DNA of 64,000 nt from Pardosa pseudoannulata. Its lineage: Eukaryota; Arthropoda; Arachnida; Araneae; Lycosidae. Positions 38,360-49,862 of this stretch are shown piece after piece. A program made the position numbers and the translations under genes. Within the stretch, counting starts at the first letter, position 1; each line of letters starts with the position of its first letter. Where the stretch lies: assembly GCA_032207245.1 (NCBI GenBank), contig CM063502.1, positions 73,604,869-73,668,868 of the forward strand. Reading direction: 5' to 3'. The notes under the pieces were generated by a model. The model saw only the letters and a program-made list of their open reading frames with translations. It had not been told where the DNA came from and did no database searches.

Positions 38360-40303
38360 TGTTACGGCCAAAGACCGAAGTCGGCCAGTTCCCGAATTGG
38401 CCGGCCAAATCGCGAAATAACCAATATCGCCTCACAATGGCTGGCCAATGTCCGATCTTTCCTTGATTTCGGGGTTTGGCCAGCCAATGCGGGAACTGGC
38501 ATGGGGCGATCGGCCAAAGTCAGAAAAACAAGGTAATGAGCAAATTTGGGGTGTTTGTATACCGTAATGCTAATAATAATCACATTATAGCTGCCACAGA
38601 GGAGATTTCCGACGAATCCGCCTCTCTTAGGAGCCTAGGATCGTCCTTCGAAACAAAGGCCAAGGAGGTACGGTGGCCTTATGTGGGCTGTAGTCTGAAG
38701 TTAGAAGTTTTAGTGAGTAAGGATCTCACAGTACCAGAAACCACCTGGTGTCTTATGAAAATCTCCTCTCCCTTGGAGAAAACATACAAACAAAGAGATA
38801 ATCACATTATCTACTGAATTAGTTTATTACAGAAAATTATTGGTATCATCACTTGTTACAACAAGATAAACTTTTATGACATATCGAATTGCACATCAGT
38901 TTGTTATTTTTACATCTGCAGCGATTTATTTAGCACTTAGTAGTGCAACAGCATCGAGTGTAGTCTCGGCCGCCGGTCAGCGATTGTGAAGAGGCAAAGG
39001 TTCGTAATGATTTTTCCACTGTGCATACGGAGGGCAATGTAATTAGTTTCTCTTACAAAATGGAAATCTTTCAGAGATTTTCAGAGCTCGTAATAATTTG
39101 AACTTTGTTAAATGATCCTGGTGATTGAGTACAAACTTGACTTCGCTGTCTGGGTTACTTTTCATGTCGATAAGATCTACCTGGCATCTTGAGTTAAATT
39201 ATTTAAATATCAAAGGTATAGAAACTAGACCTTTCTTAAGATTAGAAAATTTGGTCTGACACTGTTTGCATAAGTGGAGATAAAATATATCGAATTCCTT
39301 GGTGACATTTTTGTACTTAGTTTGCAGATCCTTCTCCATCCGTGTTCAATTTTCAAGTGAGTATTATGTAGGAAGTCGAAAAACTCTTCTGTGTGCATAT
39401 ATTGCAAAATAAAGCTATTTTCTTCTGTTACTGGTACAATAAGTTTTTCTTTTCCGTCAACCTCAATAACATCATATTTTCTTAGTCGACGATAGTCAAC
39501 AGTTTCTTTTTTCTACTTTGATTGAGCCTTTTTAACGTCCTCTATAAAAATACAGTACTTGTCTCTGCTGAGAATCCACCTATTATCTGCTTTTCCTTGA
39601 AACAATATATTCAATTTACCTAAGAACTCGGTTCTCATATCAAAAGTTGGTTCTGCATTTGAATGTGCATCATCTTCTCCCAGCATACTAGTTTCGTCAG
39701 GAGAAGCCATGGAAAAAAATTTATAGAAAAACAATACGATTCTCTCAAATCACGCGGTGATCCCTTTCGTGGTTTAGCAGTTAATGAACATGTATAAGTT
39801 TTAGGTGAAACTATAAAGTATTAATACTATAAATATAGTAATAATAGTATTAAAATATAAATTTGCAAGCATGTACAAATTCTTGAAACTGAGTTTTATC
39901 CATAGTATAATAAAAAGCAAACGAATATTGAAAGAGCTTACCTATCCGGGGAGAGCACACTAACCGGCAATCGAAACTGTTCAGTTGACGGGCCCGTAAA
40001 CAATAACGCATTGCCAGATTCGTGATTCGATACTTGGATGCCAGATACATTGAAAATATAACACACTGTCCTTGCTACCATGTGTATGCCGTCATCACAC
40101 CGGAATCTACCCTGCCGAACAGTATTGCTTCAGCACATCGAACATTGGCCAGGGAGTTTCGGGCACTTCGGGAAGTGGCCGGCCAAGGTCGCATATACGC
40201 TATTCCTTTCCAGTACATCGCACATTGGCCACATGCCCCGGCCAATGTGCGATTTGGCCGGCCAATTCGGGAACTGGCCGAACTTCGGGCTTTGGCCGTA
40301 ACA
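38360..40303 (-). mobile_element. Ginger-like DNA transposon, degraded
   Basis: The left end 'tgttacggccaaag' equals the reverse complement of the right end 'ctttggccgtaaca'. The match continues as 'ccgaagt(t)cggccagttc' and 'ccgaattggccggccaaatc'. 5'-TGT ends and a 4-bp target duplication are described for Ginger elements. Here the flanking tetramers are 'cata' and 'tata', one mismatch. Both ends carry clustered 'ttggcc/ggccaa' motifs and are much GC-richer than the genome around. The interior encodes an integrase-like relic (next entry). The superfamily is an inference from ends plus integrase. Confidence 0.6.
39042..39710 (-). pseudogene. KRBA2/Ginger-like integrase, broken
   Basis: The likely start is the Met of 'MASPDETSMLGEDD'. 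Then come 'EFLGKLNILFQGKADNRW', 'CIFIEDVKKAQSK' followed by a stop, 'RRLRKYDVIEVDGKEKLI', and an H-H-C-C zinc-binding region ('MHTEEFFDFLHNTHLKIEH', then 'LHLCKQCQTKF' after a frameshift). After another stop, 'RCQVDLIDMKSNPDSEV' and 'FVLNHQDHLTKFKLLRAL' give the start of a retroviral-type integrase core with its first catalytic Asp. The rest of the core is gone. The order matches KRAB-A-domain-containing-protein-2-like proteins, which derive from Ginger/Gin transposases. Two stops and one frameshift make it dead. Confidence 0.7.
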
Positions 40304-40309
40304 TATATA

Positions 40310-40845
40310 TAGAGAGAGACAGAGAGAGAGAGAAAAGGGGAGAAGGAGAGAGAGATCGGAATTTCTGATTCTATGTTATAAATTCTTTCTGTAGCGTACG
40401 ACATTTGAGCAAGATTGAATAGAAATAGAATACAATTAAATAAAATAGTTACAACACTCCATTAGGTAGTATAGAAGCGGGAGAAAACAACCTATTGAAA
40501 ATGTATGTAAAAAAGGTCAAAATTGACTATACATAAAATTTTACCGGAAACCCTCTGCTATGTTATTTGAGACCTCTCAAAACATTTTTATCTTAAAATT
40601 TTAATCACCTTCTCCAAGTGAAATATTACAGGTTTCGGTGGTCTTTTGGTCACATGCCAAATTGGCAAAAGTAATAAAGTATCATAAGTTCTTCTAATAA
40701 TTATAAGAAATAGACGAATATGGAGGTCTTAAGTACAAAAAGAAATTACCTCAATAAAAAACGGAATAAAATTTAAAAAAAAAATTAGTTTTAAAGCAAC
40801 AAAAATATCCAAAAAACATGCATATGATAATGAAACCCATAATAG
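40310..40845. other. (GA)n tract plus AT-rich sequence
   Basis: A GA-rich simple repeat (40,311-40,355) follows the Ginger-like right end. The rest, up to where block Y resumes at about 40,850, has no recognised feature and no counterpart in copy 1. Confidence 0.5.
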
Positions 40846-41058
40846 GCGTTCTGCAAGCAAGGCTGAATAACATAATTAATGAGGTTATAAATTCAAAATT
40901 TTAACTCCTGTGCAAAAGAAATTAATAATTATAGTAATTAATAATTATAGTATAATATATAAATCGAAGATCCATAGACTGAAGTTGGACCGATAAGATA
41001 ACTGACCACCAGTGCAAAAAAATAATGGACATAAAGATTTAATAGAAAAAATTTATAT

Positions 41059-41102
<44 letters not shown>

Positions 41103-41320
41103 CACATATTCATGTATATATTTCAATTTATACATAAATACACACAAACAGATATTTTTGTTTATATAAACATACTTTCATATACTTATTTTAAAACCTT
41201 ACATTCTAAACAATTAAAGTGTTTTGATAATATTTTAAAAGTTATTTCCCTGACTAACATATGGTATGACATTAATAGCATGTCAATCTGTAAATAAGAA
41301 AAAATTCAAATTTATTTATG

Positions 41321-41357
<37 letters not shown>

Positions 41358-41662
41358 TCATGTCCATAAATTAAGGATAATTCAGAATCACACAGAAATT
41401 GAGCTCTAAAATAAAAATTTCACCTGTAGAATTATCACACACATTTTGAGGAAGAATATGCAAATTGCAGGAAACCACCAGATGAAGCGGATAGTACGTC
41501 ACAATGACGAGAGTGTATGAAAGGGGTATATAAGGAATGGTAGCAAAGAAGTAAAATTGTTCACAAGCGCTTTAAAAGACTTTCAGTGCAATAACCGCAT
41601 AGTTATGGCACAAAGGAAGCATTTGGATGATTTTTAAGTGGTAGAATTATCAGACGACTGAA

Positions 41663-42628
41663 ATGTGGAGTACCCAGCTGGAAGTATCCGAGGAACTTGG
41701 AATCGCCCAGAGTGTCATCTCCAGGCTTTGGCAACGATTCAAACATGATGGTAATGTGAGTAGATGTTACAGCACAGGTCGCCCCCGAGTCACTACGCCG
41801 AATGATGACCGGTATTTGGCAGTTACTACCAAAAGAAACAGACGGAGCACAGCATCAGACCTGTCTCGTCAGTTCTCTTCAGCTACCGGTACGACAGTTT
41901 CAAGGCAGACCGTGTACAGACGCTTAGGGAACATTGGTCTATATGCCCGTAGGCTTGTCAGATGTGTTCGCCTTACCGCAACTCACTGTCGCCTGCGATT
42001 ATGCTGGGATAGAGAGCATTCATTGTGGACACCGCAACAGTGGTTCATCATGTTTTCCGACGAGTCCAGGTTCAGTTTACATTCTGATTCTCGCCGGACT
42101 TTCATATGGAGAGCGCCAGGTACCTGTTACCACCAAGAGAACACCATTGAACGACACCGTTACGGTGGTGCAGGATGGCTCGTTTGGGGAGGAATTATTC
42201 TTGGTTCCAGAACTGACCTGCATGTTCAGAGTGTAACGATGACAGGCCACATCTATCGAAATGTCATTCTGGAACAACATGTACGTTTGTTTCGAGGCGC
42301 CATGGGTCCTGAATTTCTGTATATGGATGACAACGCCCAATCTCTCCGTGCAAACATTGTAGACGAATGCCTTCAATCGGAGGATATCACCCGTATGGAT
42401 TGGCCAGCATACTCACCGGACTTGAATCCAATAGAGCATGTGTGGGACATGCTTGGCCGACGAATTGCAGCCCGTCAACCCCCTCCCAACTGTCTATCGG
42501 AACTTCGGAGGGCATTGCTTGATGAGTGGTGTAATTTCCCCCAAGATGAGATTGATAATCTGATACTCAGCATGCGTAGGCGTTGTAACGCTTGTATAGC
42601 ATCGTTCGGGAGACATACTCCGTATTAA
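41663..42628 (+). CDS. Tc1-family (DD34E) transposase, N-terminally disrupted
   Basis: An uninterrupted frame of 321 codons. Tc1 transposases bind their TIRs and perform cut-and-paste transposition in the nucleus. Visible parts: helix-turn-helix region (about residues 5-35), the 'GRPR' hook linking the two DNA-binding domains (39-42), a second HTH (about 55-90), catalytic D133 in 'MFSDESRF', D223 in 'YMDDNA' and E258 in 'SPDLNPIEHVWD'. D223 and E258 are separated by 34 residues. The usual DNA-R-P-H after the second Asp reads 'DNAQSL'. The family is usually about 340 residues. A better N-terminus, 'MAQRKHLDDF' from ATG 41,605, runs into a stop at 41,635-41,637 and another frameshift lies near 41,668, so about 20 residues are cut off. 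It is probably inactive or impaired in DNA binding. It lies between the left TIR and the nested foldback element. Confidence 0.9.
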   Translation: MWSTQLEVSEELGIAQSVISRLWQRFKHDGNVSRCYSTGRPRVTTPNDDRYLAVTTKRNRRSTASDLSRQFSSATGTTVSRQTVYRRLGNIGLYARRLVRCVRLTATHCRLRLCWDREHSLWTPQQWFIMFSDESRFSLHSDSRRTFIWRAPGTCYHQENTIERHRYGGAGWLVWGGIILGSRTDLHVQSVTMTGHIYRNVILEQHVRLFRGAMGPEFLYMDDNAQSLRANIVDECLQSEDITRMDWPAYSPDLNPIEHVWDMLGRRIAARQPPPNCLSELRRALLDEWCNFPQDEIDNLILSMRRRCNACIASFGRHTPY

Positions 42629-42709
42629 CCATCATATTAACCATGTTATACTGTTTTCTGTAAATAGGTTCTTTTTTGAAATTTGCTCCAGGGAGTAAAA
42701 ATCACAATT

Positions 42710-45588
42710 GGGTAATTCCATACCAAATCAACACAAGGTTTCTACCTGACCCCCTCCAATTTTGATTAAATTTGGTATAGTAAGTGACTTCATGGTAATA
42801 AAGAAAATCCCCAAATCTTATGTTCAAATAATAATTGGTTTGGGAGTTATAAGGCTTTAAAGTTGCCAGATTTGTCTAAGAAATACACTATCGGCATACC
42901 TTTAAATTACACTTGCTACTCTCCTAATTAAGCTATAGATATGTGCAAGGTGTTATTTTAAACCTTTTTAATGGGCTTTCATATGATATGCAACACATGA
43001 TGACTTGAAAAATTTTTTTTTTAATTTAAATTTCTCAAAAAGCCAAGTTTTTAAAATTTTGAAAAAAATCTCCAAAATTGCTCATATTATTGATAATTAA
43101 TCCTCAAAGTTTCATGTTGGGATCATAATGGGATCACAAGCTACAAAACTTTATCGTTTGATATATTTACTATTGGAATAACGAAAATGAGAACATGCAT
43201 TCATTACTTTTAATCTAACTCAGCTGTATAGGATGGCATTAATGTTTACACACTACCTTATTGACATATACTCTAGTAAATAGTACATTTAACATTTGTG
43301 AAGATTTTAGATGAAGAAAAATTATTAAAGTGCATTACTTTTGATGGATGGTGCTACTTATTTAGTTGTAATTGGTAGAAAGCTTTATGTGTTTCGAGAA
43401 TTTCTACTTCAGAAAGAATATACATTGGTCCTGTTGGAGTTAAAGGATCCACCTTACACATAACATCTGAAATTGGAATCCATAGTACATCTGGCTTATA
43501 TAGATATAAATAAAAGATGGTGATGGTCCAGATGAGTGAAGGAATGTCACTTTTACCTCTTCAGAGTTTTTCTCTTCTTTCTTTTAACATAAATGTAAGG
43601 CAGTTGCAATTATAAACAGCAGTAATATAGCCATTTATATCAGCAAATAGAAGCTTTTATTGTGATACTATCGCAGTTTGCATCAATAAACCTTGTGAAA
43701 AGGAAAATGTCTTCTCAAAGACTTTTGGTTTTGATTCTGTGGGTATAAAAGCATGATATTTCTGAGTCCCAGGAATTGCAAAAGCATTTTTAAATTGGTC
43801 ATCTAGAAATATAGCTGTAGAAACATGTTCTTCTTGGGTTGAAAAACAAAATGTATTCCTTTGATGTTTTCCTGTGCCCAGTTAAAAAGTTGTTGTGGTG
43901 TAAGTATTTGATTTTTATATGGTCGTTGTAGGCTTGCTCAAGCCGCTAACTCTTGAGTGTACCTCCTACCCCATCACAAGGTCCTTTACCATGAGCAGTT
44001 GTCCAAAAATGCCATTCTGCCTCAATGCCAAAATCTTCCTTATGTAAGCATAAATTGGCAAAATTTTTCTTATTTATATATTGTGCAGATGACCCATCTG
44101 AGAAATAAAATATTTTCCTGGCACTTTTTTTTTAATTCTGTCTTAAAAAAAGTAATAAGCTTCTTTTGAAAACAGTAAACTGCTACTGTATTGGGCTCCA
44201 AACAGTCTGTCTTAAATTACAATGTATGTAAAGTGGTCAATTCTAAACTTCCCTTTGTAATATACAACAAATGGGTGAGTTGTAGATTGAACATTAGTCC
44301 AATGACAGCTCTGGGCCTCATCCTGTATAACAAATAAGTAATTTTCAGCAAAATCAAGAACAACAAACTCTGAATCTTTTAAATTTCCTTTTATATTGTT
44401 TATAAATGAATTTTGTTGTTTCACCACAAAGTAATGATAAACTAATACAGACATTTTCTCACAAAATAAGTCAATAAATTCTGATGCTGACTTTTGTATT
44501 GTTTCTAAAGAGCTCCTATCAACAACAATCCACTGATTGAAAATGACCTTTTCCACCATATTTTCATCGAATGTTTTATCAAGTATGGTTTTTAATTATG
44601 TAGTCCCAGAACATGATGTATACTCTCCCATGTGGCAGCTGACTGATGCTGGATTACAAATCATCATAGCAAGGCAGTCCTTGTATGTGTTAATTTTTCC
44701 ATGTGTTAATGGAAACTAATTTGGTATTTTATAGCTTCTGATCCCATTATAATCAAAATGTACTATGTCACAATGTATGAAGCCAGATGTACTATGGATT
44801 CCAATTTCAGATGTTATGTGTAAGTTGAATCCTTTAACTCTAACAGGACCAATGTATATTCTTTCTGAAGTAGAAATTCTCAAAACACATAAAGCTTTCT
44901 ACCAGTTTCAACTAAATAAGTAGCACCATCCATCAAAAATAATGCACTTTAATGATTTTTCTTCATTCTAAAATCTTCACAAATGTTAAATGTACTATTT
45001 ACTAGAGTATATGTCGATAAGGTAGTGTGTAAACATTAATGTCATCCTATACAGCTGAGTTAGATTAAAAGTAATGAATGCATGTTCTCATTTTCGTTAT
45101 TCCAATAGTAAATATATCAATCGAAAAACTTTTGTAGCTTGTGATCCCGTTCTGATCCCAACATGAAACTTTGAGGATTATTTAACAATAATATGAGCAA
45201 TTTTTGAAATTTTTTTCAAAATTTTAAAAACTTGGCTTTTTGAGAAATTTAAATTTTAAATTTTAATTTAAATTTAAATTTTTTTAAAAAAATTTCAAGT
45301 CATCATGTGTTGTATATCATATGAAAGCCCATTAAAAAAGGTTTAAAATAACACCTTGCACATATCTCTAGCTTAATTAGATAAGTAACAAGTGTAATTT
45401 AAAGGTATGCCGATAGTGTATTTTTTAGACAAATCTGGCAACTTTAAAGCCAATTATTATTTGAACATAAGATTTGGGGATTTTCTTTATTACCATGAAG
45501 TCACTTACTATACCAAATTTAATCAAAATTGGAGGGGGTCAAGTAGAATTTTTTTTAAAACTTGTGTTGATTTCACATGGAATAACCC
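42710..45588. mobile_element. foldback element with ~790-bp inverted arms, nested in Tc1
   Basis: The left arm 42,710-43,500 and right arm 44,795-45,588 are inverted copies with few differences (ends 'gggtaattccat' and 'atggaataaccc'; inner landmarks 'ctatcggcatacctttaaat' and 'agaatatacattggtcctgt'). 'aatt' flanks both sides (42,706-42,709 and 45,589-45,592), consistent with a 4-bp target duplication. Removing the element rejoins normal Tc1 3' sequence. The 1.3-kb centre holds a broken transposase-like gene. I cannot assign the superfamily. Confidence 0.8.
43365..44560 (-). pseudogene. transposase-like protein of unassigned family, broken
   Basis: An open minus-strand frame (44,559-44,212, 116 codons with the stop) contains 'EFVVLDFAENYLFVIQDEAQ' and 'SCHWTNVQSTTHPFVVYY'. 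Downstream, with stops and frame changes, come 'AEWHFWTTAHGKGPCDGVGG', 'ASLQRPYKNQILTPQQLFNW' and 'AQENIKGIHFVF', and finally 'LWIPISDVMCKV' and 'ETHKAFYQLQLNK' ending near 43,365, inside the left arm. I associate this series of motifs with a widespread set of uncharacterised transposon-encoded proteins of insects and cnidarians. The D..E..D-like acidic residues suggest an RNase H-like nuclease, but that is only an inference. Confidence 0.55.
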
Positions 45589-45737
45589 AATTTTTATTAA
45601 TTATGTCAAACATAAAGCATCTTTATTGCTCTTTACCTTTTGTTTAATAAATAGACTTTACAAATAAGTCAAATTTGTTTTGCTTTTGTCTCTTTCATTG
45701 CCTGAACTTCATTATCTTTAATTTATGGACATGAATG

Positions 45738-45995
<258 letters not shown>

Positions 45996-47710
45996 GCGTC
46001 TCAGCTTGTATAAAGCTCGTGACTTTCTTGTCAGATACTTGCACTTTTAATGTTTAAATTTTAATATTGTTATAACGTTTACACAACATTAAGAAAAACA
46101 CTTTATATCAAATAACAAATAAACTTTTTCCTTGAATATGATGTGAAAATAATACTTTTCATAAAAAGGCTTTGTTCTGTTTTTCACTATAATTGATAAT
46201 AGAACTAAAGGAACTATATTTCATTCAGTATTTTGATTTTCACATTTTTTTTCTCAAAAGACATTAAATGTGTCTTAATAATAATTACATTTTTATCTGG
46301 ATTTCTCAGGTTGGGGCAGAGTATCACCACTCTTATCGATTATTTTTATTACCAACTGAGGCTTTATTTTTAAATGTATGAATCACACCCGTCGTAAATT
46401 GTTTATATCAATTTGAGTTTAAAAATAACGGTTTTGAGTATCTAATCTGTTTTATCTCGTAGGGATATGTTTTTTAAAGAACTATCAGATGTCTATAAAA
46501 TCTAACAGTTTCTCTTATTTCCAAAAAATATTTTTGTAAAACTTTTGAATTTCGTAATTGTTTTATACTTGTTATTGCTTCTTTAATGCGATATATATGT
46601 TTATTTTATCTTATCTACATCTACTATTGTTTCTCGGTAAAAATATGGTGTTTTATTTTGGAATTACAATGGAAAACATTTTGTACTTACGTATTAATTT
46701 AATCCAAACTATAATTTTCATGTATAGACTAAACAAATTTTATTGCCGATTTAACAATGGTTAGTGAATAGAAATTTAATTTTAAAACAAATATTTTTAA
46801 TTTTTTTATATAAATTTGATAAAATATTTAAAATAATTTATGAAAAATATAAATTTCTCTATGGAAATAAGTATGTGATCTGTAAAATTATATTATAAAA
46901 AAATATACGAAATTAAAAATGTTCAAGTGATTTTACTGTTAATGAAATTTTTATTTGAAAAGAATTTAATAAATTAAAAATTAATGAGTGGCCATATATT
47001 CCATGTTTTCAAAGAGAAATTTTTATTTGTGTTTTTATGAGAGAATTTTATAACTTGATTACTGAAATATGATCGACTATATTAATTGTACGAAACTATA
47101 AAAATTATATTTATTTTGTGATAATTATAGAAGTGTCATAAATAGGTACAATATTACATGAACTGAAAATATAGTAGATTTTCACTAATCTAAATGGTTA
47201 AAAGATGATAATGAAAAGCTTCAAAAATCTAAATAACTAAAAGGTTGCGTAATTCTGATCATTGCAAACATTAACTAAAGCATCGCAAAAAAATTTAAAA
47301 TAAAATAAAATAAATAAAAAATAAAAGCACATCAAAAAAATTTTTAAAAAGAAAAAAACAGAGAGAGGGAGAGATGCATTACCGTTTTCATGCCAACCTT
47401 CGTTCATTTAACCTACTTAATGTTTGTAAACCAGAAAGGTAATATTAAAGATTAAGTATTTTTTTTTTAATTAAGAATGTGAAAAAAGTGTATTGCTCTC
47501 TGGTATATATGTATACTTATCCACATCTTAGCCTCTAAAATCTTCATGAATTTGGAGACTGTTCGAAATCCGATTCAAGTCAAGAAAATAAGTGATCACG
47601 TTATTAACATAACGTTCAATTATTTACATAACACATGATTTTAATACCGATCATTCAGAGAATGATTTTTGAAGTATCATTATTGATGAACTACACTAAG
47701 CATCTAGTCA

Positions 47711-47778
47711 TCGTCCTCCATTGAACGGTATATCTCTAGTAAAAAAGATAGCTAATTGGACAAGGGAGCCGTACATCA
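47711..47778 (-). repeat. 3' terminal relic of the 55-kb LINE family
   Basis: Starts 'tcgtcctccattgaacggta', which matches 'tcgttctccgttgaacggta' at 55,201-55,220, the exact 3' end of the LINE. It resumes with 'tatctctagtaaa' against 'tatctccagtaaa' after about 29 missing bases. It looks like a severely 5'-truncated copy in the same (minus) orientation. It lies within a segment of block Y copy 2 that is absent from copy 1. Confidence 0.5.
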
Positions 47779-47983
47779 TGATGATGCGAATAATCAACGA
47801 AAGAAGTTATCCTGTTTTCAACAAAAAGTTCATCGAACTAAAATGTGTCTTATTTCAATAACGGTCATTCAGAGAATGACTCTTGAAACTAAATCCTGGT
47901 TGATGTTTTCATAATCAACTATGAAGCTGAGTAATTTTTTATAAACAGTTATTCTATAAAATAATACTGGTAACTTTAAAAAA

Positions 47984-47985
<2 letters not shown>

Positions 47986-48019
<34 letters not shown>
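47986..48019. repeat. (TA)n array, empty MITE site
   Basis: Short TA run followed by a TG/G run and 'gggatctgtgaatattt'. It corresponds to the array that hosts the MITE in copy 1. Confidence 0.9.
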
Positions 48020-48021
<2 letters not shown>

Positions 48022-49862
48022 GTGTGTGTGGGGGGGATCTGTGAATATTTAAAAGCCTGGTTAAATTGTTAGCATTAAATTTACGAAATTTTAAGAGTTG
48101 TATTAAATATTCCGCTTCAATAGCAATGTATGTATATTAATAGAAAAAAATGCAATTTAGCAATTTGAAGAGACTTTTCAAAAGTGTAAGAGACTGAAAT
48201 TATCCAATTCAAAGAATTATCTCAAAATGTTCTTTTCAGTCTCAACAACCTTGTCATTGGAATGAAAACGTCGACTACAATAATTTTTCTTTAGATTAAA
48301 AAATAGCCAAATTCGTTATATATAGAGGAGAAAATTAGCAGGACGTTTTATCTTTTTTCGTTGTTTTTCAAGAAATGTTATGTTAATCTTGCTGTTTGAG
48401 TTGATGCATGTCATGATAAAATATTGATCTCTTGAATAATTACAGGAAGATATATAGTGCTATATAATTTAGATTTAACTGCCCCCTGCTACAACATCTT
48501 GATGACTTTGTATAGTTCTGTATATCCGAAGAAAAAAACAGCTCATTGTCGTTTAAGCATTCTTGCCAAGGAGTTTCCTTGGAGGAATCGAATCTTATTT
48601 TCATGACTGTTGAAATTTTAAAGAATAATAGTATGTTCCATCACTAGTTGTGATTTTACAAATAAATGAATCATTGGTACCTATTTTATACAAATAGTGT
48701 CAAGTTTTCATAATCCCGTCAATAACTCTAACAAAATTTCTTAATAGATAAGTATGGAGCTAATTTTATTGCTATCCAGAAATTCTTCTGAAAATAAAAA
48801 TCTCTGGGAACTCAATAGATACTTTTTATGGAGACTTCTTACTATTACTGTATGTTAATATATCGCTACCATGGACTAATGTTCGCTAAAATGGAAAAAA
48901 AAGCTGTGGAAATTACTCTTTTTTCTGTATCTTACGCTGTTGCCTCTAATTCATAAAAACAGGTGCTTCTGTTTAAATATCATAATCTTTTTACTTCAAA
49001 GAACAAATAGTCCTATGTAAGCCTCCGGGAAAAGACACATTTTTTTCAAACGGCCATCGATAAGCTAGCCAAAGTTAATTGGTACACTACTCGAAATGGA
49101 CGGTAAATGCTATCTGCAAAAAATTCGCCTTTTTTCAGATAATTGCAACTGAAAAAGGAAAATCACCGACTGGAAAAATTTCTCACAAAGAAAAATATCA
49201 ATTAAGAACTTCTAACCTAAACATATGACGAAAACTTATTCTTAACAGGTATCTTCGTACGAAAGGACGAGGAATGCTACTGCTAAGAATATATTGAACA
49301 TTCCACTCAAAATCTAACCCGACAACAACATGGCTTTGGTGCTGTTCTTATCGCAATTGATTTTGATTTAGTTTTATTTGGAACGCAATGGTCTACTTTT
49401 GGCACACGAAAAAGAGAATAATCGACTGGTTATTTTATATGAGTTGAAAGTCCTACTGCAAATATGACGAAATGAATAGTTGTAAATGCTGTTAGTCAGA
49501 AAATAAATTTTATATTTTATCAAGACAGCTTAAGGAATTAACTCAATATGTAAAATTTAAATTATTGTCAATTTAATCACCTATATAGTATGTAACTTCT
49601 GTACATAAAAAAAAATTTATGGTCATATTGAGAAAAAAAATTTTTTTTATCTTTCTTAATAAATTCTTAAATATTTTTTTATCACATCGCCCTAATGAGT
49701 GCTGTGCAGTCAAAATCAAAATCTACCCTAATCTTCTCTATCAGCGTTTTATAAGAGATAAATCATTTTAATAAATATGATCTTGAAATATTTTCTATTA
49801 AAATTAGGTGCTGGTGTGCAATTATCAAACATGTTTAGAAAATGTTACTATGCTAAATATTT

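Larger units (their letters stand above)
41355..45737 (+). mobile_element. Tc1 element carrying a nested foldback insertion
   Basis: The left TIR 'cactcatgtccataaattaa' matches the reverse complement of the right TIR, 'cattcatgtccataaattaa', with similarity over about 27 bp. TA flanks both ends (41,353-41,354 and 45,738-45,739) and both flanks continue as (TA)n, so the target was the array that is intact at 29,517-29,621 in copy 1. Without the 2.9-kb nested element the Tc1 would be about 1.5 kb, a normal size. Confidence 0.9.
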
